A DNA stretch of 64,000 bases from Burkholderia savannae (GCF_001524445.2 NZ_CP013419.1:124001-188000), one strand, 5' to 3'. Counted from the stretch's first letter, positions 1 to 8,613 are shown. Translations and numbers: made by a program. Notes: generated by a model not told the origin, from the letters alone.

Positions 1-2
1 AG

Positions 3-572
3 ATCGCGTCGATTACATCGCAGTTCCGGCGCCAGCAGTTGGACTCGCTCGACAAGGCGACCCAGCAACTTGCGCAGAGTCGCCACGATGAGACCAAGGC
101 TGATACCCGGCAGAAGTTGCTTAACCTGACTGCGCCCGTGGCGGGCACCGTTCAGCAGTTGCGTGTCCATACATTGGGCGGCGTTGCGACGGCGGCGAGT
201 CCCGTGATGAACATAGTTCCGGACGACGTGATCGAGGTGGAGGCGAATCTGGAGAACAAAGACGTCGGCTTCGTGAAAGCCGGTCAGCCGGCGATCGTCA
301 AGATCGAGGCGTTTCCGTATACGCGCTACGGATTTCTGACGGGAACGGTCGAGTCGGTGTCGAACGACGCAGTCCAGGACCGCAAGCGCGGCCTGACTTT
401 CGTGACGCGAATCCGATTGCCGACCAACCGGATTCGGACGAACGATACGTGGGTCAATCTGACGCCGGGGATGGCGGTGACGGCCGAAATTAAGACCGGC
501 ACGCGCAATGTTGCACGTTATTTTCTGGATTCGGTGATGCAGACGGGGCAGGAGAGCTTACGTGAGCGATAA
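3..572 (+). CDS. HlyD-family periplasmic adaptor subunit of a type I secretion system (5' end outside window)
   Basis: The frame is open from the first bases, so this is the C-terminal part of a longer protein. The visible part starts in the end of a coiled-coil hairpin rich in Q, L and R, followed by the lipoyl/beta-barrel half: APVAGTVQQL, then a segment on VEANLENKDVGFVKAGQPAIVKIEAF and a closing beta strand with LTPGMAVTAEIKTG. These are hallmarks of HlyD/PrsE-type membrane fusion proteins, which link an inner-membrane ABC exporter to TolC. The next gene is a TolC-type channel whose GTG start overlaps this stop, so the two are translationally coupled. The ABC exporter is presumably upstream and out of view. 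Substrate unknown. Confidence 0.9.
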   Translation: MASITSQFRRQQLDSLDKATQQLAQSRHDETKADTRQKLLNLTAPVAGTVQQLRVHTLGGVATAASPVMNIVPDDVIEVEANLENKDVGFVKAGQPAIVKIEAFPYTRYGFLTGTVESVSNDAVQDRKRGLTFVTRIRLPTNRIRTNDTWVNLTPGMAVTAEIKTGTRNVARYFLDSVMQTGQESLRER

Positions 573-2061
573 GAAGGTGATTTCCCGGCATTTCAATTTA
601 CATGCGGTCTGGTGCGTTTGTTTGCTCGGTGCGCTTAGTCTGTCGGCTAGTTCGATATTTGCGATGGATCCGTTGTTCACTAGCCAGCCTGTTTCAGCCA
701 CGCCCGCGGCGACCGCAGTTGGCGATGGCCATGCTGGCGTATGCACGTTCGACGCGTTGCCGAGCCCGTTGCGGCTGCAGGATGCGATCGAGCGAGCGCT
801 GTGCAATCACCCTAAAACGCGGCAAGCATGGGCGAACGTCAAGATCCAGGCGGCCGCAGTGGGCGCCGGCCGCGCCGGGTTCTTACCGACGCTTACAGGA
901 AACTGGCAAGGGACAAGGGACAATACGACCAGCCAGATCGCCGGTTATCCGCAATACAACTCGAACTACCGAACGAATTTGCAGAACGCTAGTGTATCGC
1001 TCAGCTGGGTGCTGTATGACTTCGGCGGCCGGTTGGCCGCACTGCGCAACGCGTCGGCATTATTGGCCGCCGCGCAGGCCAATCAGCAGGCGACGCTGGA
1101 AGCAGTTTTCGCGACGGTCGCGAAAAATTATTATGCCGCGCAAGCTGCCCAAGGCGCGTTTTCTACTGCGCGAGAAGTCGAGCAAACGGCTCGTGACAGT
1201 TTACGGGCCGCTTCAGCGCGAGTCGATAAGGGTGTGGCGGCGATCAGCGACCAATTGCAGGCACAGACGTCCTATGCCGAGGCGGTGGTCAATCGCACAA
1301 AGGCCGAAGGCGAATGGCAAAGCGCGCTGGGCTTGCTTGCGTCGGATATGAAACTGTCGCCGAATGCGGCGATCACGTTACCGGATGTGGGGGACGGCGT
1401 TGCACCGGATAACGAATTCGGTGAATCCGTGGCCGAACTGATCGCGCAAGCAGAGCGTACGCACCCGAGCGTCGCGGCGGCTCAGGCGCAAATCGATGTC
1501 GCACGTGCGAAAGCCGATCAGACCCGCGCGGAGGGACTGCCTCGGCTGAGTTTAGTTGCGCAATTCAACTACAACAACCAGCCCACCAGCCTGCAACTTG
1601 GTTACCCGGTGTTGCCTGCCAGCCGTCGCGAATGGTACCTGGGCTTCCAGCTGACGATTCCAATTTTCGAAGGCTTTGCGCGCACCTATCAGGTGCGCCA
1701 GGCAAATGCGCAAATCGAATGGCAGCGCGGGGCGTTCGACGAGGCACGTCAGCAGATCGGACTCGATGTCTGGATCGGCTATCAGGCATTACAGAGCGCG
1801 ACGAAGAACCTGGAACACAGTGCGACGCTACGAGAAATCGCCCTGCGTTCATACGACGCGGCGCAGCAGCGCTATCAGATGGGCGTGGGTAATATCCTGG
1901 AACTGCTGAATACGCAATCGTCGCTGGCCGAGGCGAAACTGCAGCGGATTCAGGCACTGACCGATTGGCGCTCAGCCCGGCTGCAACTGGCTGCGAAACT
2001 CGGAAAGCTCGGAATGTGGCGATTGACGAGCAGTGAGCAATCGCGAGGGCAGGGCGTTTGA
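562..2061 (+). CDS. TolC-family outer membrane efflux/secretion channel
   Basis: A 499-residue protein with an N-terminal signal sequence (residues about 10-34, ending in SSSIFA) and two outer-membrane-factor repeats. Repeat landmarks are LQDAIERALCNHPKTRQAWANVK near residue 70, SLSWVLYDFGGR near residue 145 and FQLTIPIFEGF near residue 360. This is the TolC/OEP pattern, and the length is normal. It would form the trimeric outer-membrane tunnel of the type I exporter whose adaptor lies just upstream. The GTG start overlaps the adaptor stop by 11 bases and has GGAGAG in front. It could serve RTX-type protein export or multidrug efflux. The HlyD partner type favours protein export, but that is inference. 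Confidence 0.93.
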   Translation: MSDKKVISRHFNLHAVWCVCLLGALSLSASSIFAMDPLFTSQPVSATPAATAVGDGHAGVCTFDALPSPLRLQDAIERALCNHPKTRQAWANVKIQAAAVGAGRAGFLPTLTGNWQGTRDNTTSQIAGYPQYNSNYRTNLQNASVSLSWVLYDFGGRLAALRNASALLAAAQANQQATLEAVFATVAKNYYAAQAAQGAFSTAREVEQTARDSLRAASARVDKGVAAISDQLQAQTSYAEAVVNRTKAEGEWQSALGLLASDMKLSPNAAITLPDVGDGVAPDNEFGESVAELIAQAERTHPSVAAAQAQIDVARAKADQTRAEGLPRLSLVAQFNYNNQPTSLQLGYPVLPASRREWYLGFQLTIPIFEGFARTYQVRQANAQIEWQRGAFDEARQQIGLDVWIGYQALQSATKNLEHSATLREIALRSYDAAQQRYQMGVGNILELLNTQSSLAEAKLQRIQALTDWRSARLQLAAKLGKLGMWRLTSSEQSRGQGV

Positions 2062-2239
2062 TTGGCATGTTAGGGCTATCCAAGATGCATGCGCCACGAT
2101 GCGATTGTTAGCTAGCCGTAGCGATGTGTCCGAAGCGGCGTTGCGACTATTCGAACGTGAGCCAGGCGACGATCGACGACATGATCGCGGTTCGATCCGT
2201 CTGAACATCTACGGCCGCAGCATTAATACTCAGTTTTGA

Positions 2240-2325
2240 TGGAATATCAAATAAATTAATATATTTGTTTTTCTATAATTTGCCATTTTTAAAGCGAACA
2301 TTTAAATATTAAGGAAATAATACTT
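2240..2325 (+). promoter_or_regulatory. AT-rich promoter and ribosome binding site of the 247-residue protein
   Basis: A sharply AT-rich leader in otherwise GC-rich DNA. It has TATAAT at 2274-2279 as a candidate -10 box with no good -35 box, and AAGGAAATAATACTT just before the ATG as the ribosome binding site. AT-rich promoters of this kind in Burkholderia often belong to acquired, silenced or activator-dependent genes. That last point is inference. Confidence 0.45.
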
Positions 2326-3069
2326 ATGCGAGGCGAAAGTACAAATAACACAATCTTTTATGACAAATTCATAAATGATAAATGCCGCGAGATCCATGAG
2401 CTCCGCTGTCAATTTTTGCGTTCAGAAGGAGAAGACAATCTTTCATACCTTCGAAGATTGCTATGGGGTGGCCACCTGCCCATATTCGACGCCTGCATGG
2501 TGGCTGGGATTTCAGAGACGGAGTTTCACAAAGCGAGGAGGTGGGCAATGCTGGTCCGTGACGAGTACATTGACAGAGAAGTCCTCTCGAGTGGTGTTGG
2601 TTTGCGTCCAATGAATCCCGCAACTGATACGAAGCAGGAATCTGCCCCGCCCCTCCCGCCTAAGAGAAGACAGGCAGGCCTGAATTCGGCGGACCCCGCT
2701 ATGGGGAGCGGAAACGAATCTCACTTGCCGCCTTCTGGAAATAAGGCGATAAGTAAAAAACATGTGCGATTTAATGACGTTGTCAGTGTAGCGGAGGCGT
2801 GCATTGATACGCGAGAGTGCATAATGCCATCTCGGGACGTGCGGAAGTATCGCGGCTCCGTCGACCGGTCGGCAAAGGCCAAAGGTTATGATTGGGCTGA
2901 GGGGTATGATGATCCAGCAGATGGTCCCTTCGTAGCTCCGTCCGTAGCTCGTAAGGGAAATCTACTCGTTCACGCTTCCGCTGTTCATAAAGACGTACGT
3001 CCTGCACCATCTCATTTTTTGTCTTCTGCGGAACGAGAAGTTTCACTGATTTTGACTGCCAGCCAGTAG
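2326..3069 (+). CDS. Protein of unknown family; candidate host-directed protein with eukaryotic-type linear motifs
   Basis: No family recognised; 247 residues, no signal peptide and no membrane segment. Residues 1-95 look folded (alternating charged and aromatic residues). Residues 96-145 are rich in proline, serine and charge and look disordered. Within that stretch, residues 108-114 (PPLPPKR) fit a class II SH3 ligand PxxPx(K/R). Residues 144-151 (KKHVRFND) fit the protein phosphatase 1 docking motif RVxF with a basic lead and acidic tail. Both are eukaryotic partner motifs and can occur by chance. Base composition is lower in GC than the neighbours and the gene stands alone after a type I secretion operon. 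The start is fixed by a good ribosome binding site. It is a real gene by codon use and signals; the function is unknown. Confidence 0.75.
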   Translation: MRGESTNNTIFYDKFINDKCREIHELRCQFLRSEGEDNLSYLRRLLWGGHLPIFDACMVAGISETEFHKARRWAMLVRDEYIDREVLSSGVGLRPMNPATDTKQESAPPLPPKRRQAGLNSADPAMGSGNESHLPPSGNKAISKKHVRFNDVVSVAEACIDTRECIMPSRDVRKYRGSVDRSAKAKGYDWAEGYDDPADGPFVAPSVARKGNLLVHASAVHKDVRPAPSHFLSSAEREVSLILTASQ

Positions 3070-3213
3070 TAGCCTGAGCCCGCCGACTGGGCCCTCGGCC
3101 GCGCCATTGGCAATAGCCGCTGCCGGATACTACCTGGGCCGGCAAAGCCGGCTGACGCTGTAGCGGTCGCGATGCTGATCGTAAGCGATCGTTCATCGAC
3201 GCCCTGTTCTAGC

Positions 3214-3445
3214 GTAAGCGCCCAGCGAAGTCACCCCTCTGCGTAAATTGCCGTCAATCAAGGGGCGACGGGAGCCCAACGATGCGGCAGAAGCGCGGCG
3301 ATGTCGTCGGCGCGATGAGTGGGTAGTCGCTCGAGCACGTCTTTCAGATAGGCGTAGGGATCGTGGCCATTGAGTTGCGCCGATCGAATCAGGCTCATGA
3401 TCGCGGCGGCCCGTTTCCCGGTGCGCAGAGAACCGGCGAACAACC
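3214..3445 (-). pseudogene. 3' remnant of an IS66-family tnpC transposase with its terminal inverted repeat
   Basis: The minus strand encodes the last about 62 residues of an IS66 TnpC: LFAGSLRTGKRAAAIMSLIRS, then GHDPYAYLKDVLERLP and LLPHRW, ending at 3258. The sequence GTAAGCGCCCAGCG starting at 3214 is the IS66 terminal repeat. Upstream of NGLF the transposase is interrupted by the small gene fragment described next, exactly where another IS66 copy in this window (27.9-33.0 kb) is interrupted. Confidence 0.8.
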
Positions 3446-3755
3446 CATTCGCGCGCCCCGTCGCAAGCTCGCGTTCATTCTGCCCATATCGGGCAAGAAG
3501 TTGAAGTCCATTATCGTTGGCATCCGCTGTATGGTCGCCGCGTCAAGGTTCGAGACGTAGAGAATCGCAGCGGCGGCCGCGTGGTGCATGTCGACGCCGG
3601 CCCTGGCGTAGTCAAGGTGGTGGCAGCTTGGATGCTCGATCGGGCCGTGTGTTCAGTCATGGAGCTCGGCGAGCCGAAGGTTACCGTGGCGGTGCTATGC
3701 GTACTGCATCGGCTGCTTGTTGATCGGCGCTTGCGAGCAAACTCGCCGGACGGTG
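3446..3755 (+). pseudogene. Partial copy of the DUF5372-like small gene of a recombinase element
   Basis: The plus-strand translation runs SQARVHSAHIGQEVEVHYRW, HPLYGRRVKVRDVENRSGG, VVKVVAAWMLDRAVCSVMEL and VTVAVLCVLHRLLVDRRL. It is nearly identical to the minus-strand gene at 32226-32765, which partners a large serine recombinase. Here the recombinase is gone: homology stops at about 3755, where IS21-type terminal sequence begins. HPLYGR is reminiscent of the DUF5372 family seen next to such recombinases. Confidence 0.7.
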
Positions 3756-3838
3756 TCACGGATCGGCGTAAAGGAGCCGGGGATGATCGGCGTAATGGCG
3801 CCAGTGGAACTGGGGGTAAAGCGCGGGTTCGAACGGTT

Positions 3839-4627
3839 TCAAGGTTGCGGTTTTTTGCCGTTTTTGGCAACTGTATTTTGGGGCGGATCAGGCATGGGTT
3901 TCGGTGCGCGCCGGCTGTCGCCTTCGAGCACGAGCCGGTAGGCGCCGTGGCGTAATCGATCCAGGGTCGCCGTGCCGAGGATGCGGTTGTCGGGGAACGC
4001 CGCGCCCCATTCGTCGAAGTGCAGATTCGACGTGAGGATCGTCGCCGCGCGCTCGTAACGGGCATCCACGAGATCGTGGAAGTCCTCGTCTTGTGGGGTA
4101 TGCAGGGGTTTGAGCGCGAAGTCATCGACGATCAGCAGCGGCACGCGGGCGTACTGCTGGAACCGGCGTTCGTAGGTACCGGTCGCGCGCGCGGCGTTCA
4201 GCCGCTTGAACAGCTCAGTCTGCGAGATGAACAGTACGTCCCGGCCCTGTCGGGCGGCGCAGTGGCCCAGCGCCTGCGCCAGATGGCTCTTGCCCGTGCC
4301 CGTCTGCCCGGCGATCAGGATCGCGACCTTCTCGTCAAGGTAGCGGCCGGCTGCGAGATCGAAGACGTAGGCTCGGTTCAGGGCGGGCAGCAGGTCGAAG
4401 TCGAAGGACTCGAGTGTCTTGCCGATGGCGAAGCCGGCACGCGAGAGGCGGATGGCGAGCTTGCGGTTCTCGCGACGAGCAACCTCGTCGTGCAACAGCA
4501 TCGCGAGGAACTCGGTGTAGGCAAGCTGCCCGTCGATAGCTTCGCGGTTGCGCGCCTCGAGCGAGTCGAGGATGCCGGACAGGCGAAGCTGCTTGAGGAT
4601 GGTATTCAGTTCGGGACTCGGATTCAT
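3839..4627 (-). CDS. istB: IS21-family helper ATPase IstB
   Basis: A full-length IstB of 262 residues, an AAA+ ATPase that activates the IS21 transposase IstA and selects target DNA. Walker A is AGQTGTGKSHLA near residue 106, Walker B is PLLIVDDFAL near residue 165, and there is an NLHFDEWG/LDRLRHGAYR segment near the end, all typical of the family. The ATG lies five bases beyond the istA stop, the usual tight istA-istB arrangement. IstB is intact but its istA partner is truncated, so the element cannot move by itself. Confidence 0.92.
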   Translation of the reverse strand: MNPSPELNTILKQLRLSGILDSLEARNREAIDGQLAYTEFLAMLLHDEVARRENRKLAIRLSRAGFAIGKTLESFDFDLLPALNRAYVFDLAAGRYLDEKVAILIAGQTGTGKSHLAQALGHCAARQGRDVLFISQTELFKRLNAARATGTYERRFQQYARVPLLIVDDFALKPLHTPQDEDFHDLVDARYERAATILTSNLHFDEWGAAFPDNRILGTATLDRLRHGAYRLVLEGDSRRAPKPMPDPPQNTVAKNGKKPQP

Positions 4628-4631
4628 GGAC

Positions 4632-5155
4632 TCAGTGGATCAGAAGGGATTGGAGGTCACGGCCGAAGCGGCCGCCGTCCTGGTAGGTGCCGCCTGGCGT
4701 CGCAGCAGGACGCGTCGTGGCCTGACCGTCCAGGCCCTTGTCGAGGATGCCCTTGACGGTGCGGTACTTCGGGCTGCTGAAGGCGAGCGCGCGTTCGCAG
4801 GCCGCTTCCAGTCGGGCATCGCCGACCTGCTCGCGCAGCCGGATGAGGCCCTGTGCGCCGCGCAGGTTGACGAGCACCGTGTCGTTGAACAACGCGAGGA
4901 TCACACCGTGGCACGATGGCCCGATCTCCTTCGCGCGCGCCAGGCACCACTGTGGATCGTGTTCGAGCCATGCCTGGGCTTCGGGAGGGTGGTGGTCTCG
5001 TACCGTGTGGCGGCCACCGGCCCGTTGCCGTGGATGAGTCGCGACGAGCTGGTGCTGGTGGTACAACTGGATGACGGTGTCGGTCGCCTTCAGCCAGAGG
5101 GCCTTGCCGACCAGTGCATACGGCACCGAGTAGAGGGTCGGCCGGGATTCATGAA
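4632..5155 (-). pseudogene. istA: IS21-family transposase IstA, C-terminal fragment
   Basis: The reading frame preserves the C-terminal part of IstA: ESRPTLYSVPYALVGKALWLK, then an HQLVATHPRQ segment and DHHPPEAQAWLEHDP. The catalytic core and N-terminal helix-turn-helix are absent. The frame begins abruptly at about 5155, next to unrelated AT-richer DNA. It sits directly upstream of istB in the usual order. It is not the missing half of the istA N-terminal piece at 7.1-7.9 kb, which is a different IS21 type by sequence. Confidence 0.8.
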
Positions 5156-5367
5156 ATTTTCGCCAAAATCACCTTAAGTCAATGATTTTAAATATGAATT
5201 TCAAATTCTGACCAGGGCCATGGGACGCGAAGTTTTTCAGATCCGTATGTGCACGGTCGTAGCCCGAGTCGAGGAAACTCCAGTACCGTCGTGAGGCTTG
5301 GTTGGCAGCGGCGCGGATATGTGGTGGCGTCGTCACCGTTGAGGCTGTAGTTTGCGTCACCGACAGG

Positions 5368-5751
5368 TTATTGCCGCGACGCTTCCCTGGCGTCGCAGAA
5401 AAAGCTCAGGGTATCGTCGTCTTTGATTTTGACGTGCCAATGGCCAACACAGTACTTGGCGTCGGTGAATTCCTCCCGCCAGCGATTCGAAAGCCTCTCG
5501 ATCCATGCACGCCCTTCCGAGGGCATCTGCGGCGAAGCGGCCAACTGCTGCAACATCTGTAGATAACTGGAGTCACCCCAGTGGGAGGTGGCCGCAACGT
5601 GCGCGTTCCAGACGAGCACAACCAGCTTGTATATCTCACGCACCACGGCGATCGGCGTCTCTTCGGTAATGGCCTCGGATAACAGTGGCTCGCCAAAGTA
5701 CAGGATCGTCTCCGATATCTTTTCGGTTTTGCCCGCGCTTGCTTTATTCAT
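5368..5751 (-). CDS. Hypothetical protein, 127 residues
   Basis: I do not recognise the family. The protein is mixed alpha/beta with no signal peptide or membrane span. The centre has REIYKLVVLVWNAHV and the C-terminal part has WREEFTDAKYCVGHWHVKIKDDDTLSFFCDAR, which reads like a natural folded domain rather than a shadow frame. It is stranded between the IS21 remnant and an IS66 fragment, so it is probably a leftover chromosomal or plasmid gene. About 200 bases on its downstream side (5156-5367) hold only a short minus-strand frame of doubtful meaning, and about 170 bases upstream hold nothing recognisable. Confidence 0.55.
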   Translation of the reverse strand: MNKASAGKTEKISETILYFGEPLLSEAITEETPIAVVREIYKLVVLVWNAHVAATSHWGDSSYLQMLQQLAASPQMPSEGRAWIERLSNRWREEFTDAKYCVGHWHVKIKDDDTLSFFCDAREASRQ

Positions 5752-5924
5752 CGTTTCGTTCCGCTTGATTGATGCGCGCCCCCGAAGTTTGCGCCGGCCA
5801 TACGACCATTCGAGGTCGTCGGCGAGCGCACGAATTCGTCATCCCGTATTGAGATCCAATCGGCGAGGCTTTGTGATTTTCAGGCAAGCGTGAGCTGAAG
5901 TTCCTGTCCAGGCATGCACATCTG

Positions 5925-6609
5925 GTACCCGAAGGAGTTCCTCGGAGACTACGCGGGCACGCTGATGACGGACGGCTGGCCTGCGTGGCGGACGGTCAAA
6001 TCGGCCACGCACCTCGGATGCCTTGCGCATGGACGCCGGATGTTCACGGATGCGCTCAAGGGGCAGAAGAACAAACCGAGCCCCCGCATCACGAAGGCGC
6101 TCGAATTCTTCCAGGCGCTGTACCAGGTCGAGACGCTCGCCAAACAGACGTTGCCCGAAGGCGAGACGCTGGCCGATTACCGGTACCGCTTGCGCCAACA
6201 GCACAGCGTGCCGTTGCTAAACGCCTTCAAGAGTTGGCTCGACGAGCTCGCGCCGAAGGTTCTGCCCAAGAGCCTGCTAGGCGAGGCGATCGGCTACTGT
6301 CTCCGGCAATGGCCTTACCTGAGTCGCTATGTGGACGATGGCCGGTTTGCAATAGACAACAACGTCATCGAACGCGACATCAGGCCGTTTGCCACGGCGA
6401 GAAAGTCGTGGCTCTTCAGCGATACGGTCGACGGCGCGAAAGCGAGCGCGATGGTCTACAGCCTGATGCTCACGTGTCGAGCCTGTGGCGTCGATCCCCA
6501 TGCCTATCTGCTGCACGTGCTGACCGAATTGCCGCAGCGCGCACCGGATGCCGATATTGGCGACCTGCTACCGTTCAACTTCGCTCGACAGCAAGCCGTT
6601 ACCGGGTAA
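5925..6609 (+). pseudogene. IS66 transposase TnpC, C-terminal fragment
   Basis: Encodes the last part of the DDE transposase, with FLGDYAGTLMTDGWPAW, GCLAHGRRMF and the DNNVIERDIRPFATARKSWLF signature, ending VTG-stop inside a 13-base palindrome. It matches the C-terminus of the intact TnpC at 11331-12953. The N-terminal half with the zinc-finger-like cysteines and first catalytic residue is missing. Confidence 0.85.
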
Positions 6610-6618
6610 CTCCGATCG

Positions 6619-6879
6619 CTACCGCGCTGGGCCGAAGTATTGGTCCCACTGTTCCGAATCGGGATCGAGTCGGCGCACAATCGCGTCGTCTGCCCGCGCG
6701 ATCAACCGTTCCAGCATCTGGCGCTTCGTTACCGAGTAACGGCGAGCTAACCGCGTCAGAGCAAGATACGCTTCCGTGCTCACCCACATATCCAGACGTC
6801 GATCACCGTTGCCGTCCTTGCCTGCCGTCTCGCGCCTTGCCCGATAAGCCGCCTGCCGCTGCGCCGTCGTTTGCGTCAT
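6619..6879 (-). CDS. Small DNA-binding passenger protein of IS66 (second copy)
   Basis: An 86-residue basic protein identical to the product at 11061-11321. The N-terminus is rich in Q, A and R (MTQTTAQRQAAYRARR). Residues 28-63 (RRLDMWVSTEAYLALTRLAR, then YSVTKRQMLERLIARAD) fit a ribbon-helix-helix fold: one beta strand followed by two helices. Its start lies just downstream of two GTTACCCGGTAAC palindromes at 6894-6906 and 6923-6935, and a third at 6598-6610 lies past its stop. It is read convergently to the tnpC fragment. It is likely a self-regulating repressor; the role is inferred from fold and sites. Confidence 0.75.
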   Translation of the reverse strand: MTQTTAQRQAAYRARRETAGKDGNGDRRLDMWVSTEAYLALTRLARRYSVTKRQMLERLIARADDAIVRRLDPDSEQWDQYFGPAR

Positions 6880-6972
6880 CTCGCATCTCCTTCGTTACCC
6901 GGTAACTATCGATTCGAAACATGTTACCCGGTAACACGTCACCTAACGACGTGTGGCGGATTTAGCGCTTAC

Positions 6973-7124
6973 GGATGAAGTGTAGGCGCGAGCGGTCCGG
7001 ATGGTTTTTGAGCACCAGCACGAGTACGGCACGCAAGGGTCGGTGATCCGCTCGATCGCCGCGAAGATGGGGATGTCGCGCGAGACGCTGCGCAAGTGGG
7101 TCAATCAGGCCGAGTGCGACCGCG
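6973..7124 (+). pseudogene. IS3-family OrfA fragment
   Basis: The plus frame from about 7001 gives HQHEYGTQGSVIRSIAAKMG, then MSRETLRKWVNQAECDRGER, the helix-turn-helix of an IS3-type OrfA. The start codon region is damaged and the frame ends at about 7124, where an IS21 istA fragment on the other strand takes over. Confidence 0.7.
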
Positions 7125-7856
7125 GCGAGCGGCCACGCCGTAATACGCGGCCATCTCGCCGTAAGTGCGATTCAGAATCGGATCGTAGAAGTCGGGCTTG
7201 TGCACGCCGGACTTCAGGTTGTCCGGCACGACAATCTCCACGCAGCCGCCAAGGAACGTGAAGGCCCGGACGTGCGAGCCGATCCAGTCCTCGAGCTGCT
7301 GGCTCCACGTCGCTTCCGCGTACGTGTAGTTCGATGCGCCGAGCGTCGCGACGAACAGCTCGGCTTCGCGGATCTCGCCGGTGTGCGGATCAACGATGCC
7401 GAGCTTGTTGCCCGAGTAATCGACGAACAGCTTCTCGCCGGGCGCATGGGTCTGACGCAGCGTCACCGGCAGAGTCGCCGCCCAACGCTCGTAATGCTCG
7501 CAGAACCAGCTGTAGCCGTAGCCATCGGGCTCCTGGGCCTTGTACTCGTTCCACAACAGATCGAGCGTGACACCCTTCTTGCCCAACTCGCGATGCACCG
7601 TCGGCCAATCGGGCTTCGGGCGCTCGCGGTTCGACGGCGGCGCCGGCGGGAACAGCAGTGCCTCGAGCGCCGCGTCGTCCATCGCCGTCGCCCGTTCGTA
7701 GCTCACTTGCGCCCGTCTGGCCCGATCCAGGTACTCCCAGACCGTCGCCTTGGACGCGCCAATCGTGCGCGCGATTTCGCTTTGGCTGCGCTCGCAGACA
7801 AACCGCAGGCGCAGCACCTCTTTGATCTGACGCATGGATAACCTTGTTCTTGGCAT
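7125..7856 (-). pseudogene. istA: IS21-family transposase IstA, N-terminal fragment
   Basis: Starts MPRTRLSMRQIKEVLRLRFV, the IstA helix-turn-helix region. It runs through the first part of the integrase core (GEKLFVDYSGNKLGIVDPHTGE, then the VVPDNLKSGV motif) and stops at YYGVAA, where the frame enters IS3 DNA at about 7125. Upstream of the start on the minus strand are the tandem 23-base repeats expected at an IS21 left end. The C-terminal half and istB are lost. Confidence 0.85.
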
Positions 7857-7935
7857 TCGTGGCACCCTGGACCAAATCGTCCAGCGTGCCATGGTTATCC
7901 CGCATCGCCGCCGTCCTTCCTACCGTTCGCTTACG

Positions 7936-8037
7936 CGTGGAAAGTGCGTTCGGTTTGCCGTGGAATCAGCGTTCGGTTTGTCGTGGAAACTGCGTTCGGT
8001 TTGCTCTGGAATCCGCGTTCGCTTTGGCCTGGAATAC
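7936..8037 (-). repeat. Four tandem 23-base repeats, terminal sites of an IS21-family element
   Basis: Units begin at 7936, 7959, 7982 and 8005, and a fifth partial unit follows. The consensus is CGTGGAA, three variable bases, then GCGTTCGGTTTG. They lie just upstream of the istA fragment. IS21 elements carry multiple short transposase-binding repeats at their ends, and this fits. They are contiguous with no unique spacers, so this is not a CRISPR array. Confidence 0.75.
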
Positions 8038-8290
8038 GCACAGCACTTCGGTGAGGAGCGCCCCGCACTGCAGGCGTTGCCGGCCGGCACCTTCAACGGC
8101 GTGATCCGGCTCGAGCGGCGCGTGAGCCACGAAGGCCTCGTCTCGGTCGGTGGCAATTACTACAGCGTGCCCGATCGTACGCGCAAGCGCGTGCTCGACG
8201 TCCACAGTCTGGCTCACGAGATCCGTATGTCACGGATCGGCGTAATGGCGCCAGAAGAAACGGGGGTAAAACGCGGAGACAGAGAAACAA
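8038..8290 (+). pseudogene. C-terminal IstA fragment and terminus of another IS21-type element
   Basis: The plus frame to about 8226 reads EERPALQALPAGTFNGVIRL, then VSHEGLVSVGGNYYSVPDRT and VLDVHSLAHEI, an IstA C-terminal domain. It runs straight into the GGATCGGCGTAATGGCGCCAG-type terminal sequence also present at 3757 and 36662. Nothing of the rest of this element is present. Confidence 0.65.
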
Positions 8291-8308
8291 GACCTTCGAA
8301 GCAGACTA

Positions 8309-8436
8309 GTGGTTGGCCGGAAACGAAATGGCCGACGCGAATTTGATGAGGCGGCACGGCAGGAGCTGGTCGAGCTATGCCTGAAGCCGGGTGTGTCCAT
8401 TGTCCGTGCGGCCATGGACCACGATGTCAACCCGAA
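8309..8436 (+). pseudogene. N-terminal fragment of an IS66-type TnpA/OrfA
   Basis: The frame reads GRKRNGRREFDEAARQELVE, then LCLKPGVSIVRAAMDHDVNP. This is the helix-turn-helix opening of IS66/IS3-type small transposase proteins, compare REFKEKVVRAAMQPNVSIAAVALHYRLN at 28.0 kb. It ends at about 8436 without the C-terminal half. Confidence 0.55.
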
Positions 8437-8613
8437 CCACGACGAAGCGAAAAGCGGACAGCTGAACTTAACCGTCATGCAGCTATTTATGTCGATAATT
8501 TACCTTATGTCAAATCACTGAAGCTAGCTGAAACTGGCATTTCTTTTGGGTACGTCGCTTGACTGTCAGTTTTGTCTTACAAATAGTTACAGAATCTAAC
8601 GCGGTCCTCCCCA

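Larger units (their letters stand above)
3757..5155 (-). mobile_element. IS21-family element, 5' truncated
   Basis: Contains an intact istB and only the 3' third of istA, both on the minus strand. The sequence at 3757-3830 carries two imperfect copies of a motif (GGATCGGCGTAATGGCGCC and a nearby GGGGTAAA) that recurs at 8227 and 36662. Those are the other places where IS21 fragments end, so this is taken as the IS21 terminus. The istA 5' portion and the other terminus are missing at about 5155. Confidence 0.75.
5925..6972 (+). mobile_element. Truncated IS66-family copy (right-hand third)
   Basis: This stretch appears base-for-base the reverse complement of 10968 to about 12015. It includes the last 228 codons of tnpC, the small DNA-binding protein gene with its palindromes, and the terminal repeat ending TTAGCGCTTAC at 6972. 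The left boundary is abrupt inside tnpC. Because this copy and the fuller one are inverted relative to each other, recombination between them could invert the intervening 4 kb. Confidence 0.85.

Noticed and set aside
4019..4756. 245-codon plus-strand open frame
   Set aside because: Shadow of istB; no start signal and no family resemblance.
7936..8037. CRISPR array
   Set aside because: Repeats are contiguous 23-mers without unique spacers and sit at an IS21 end.
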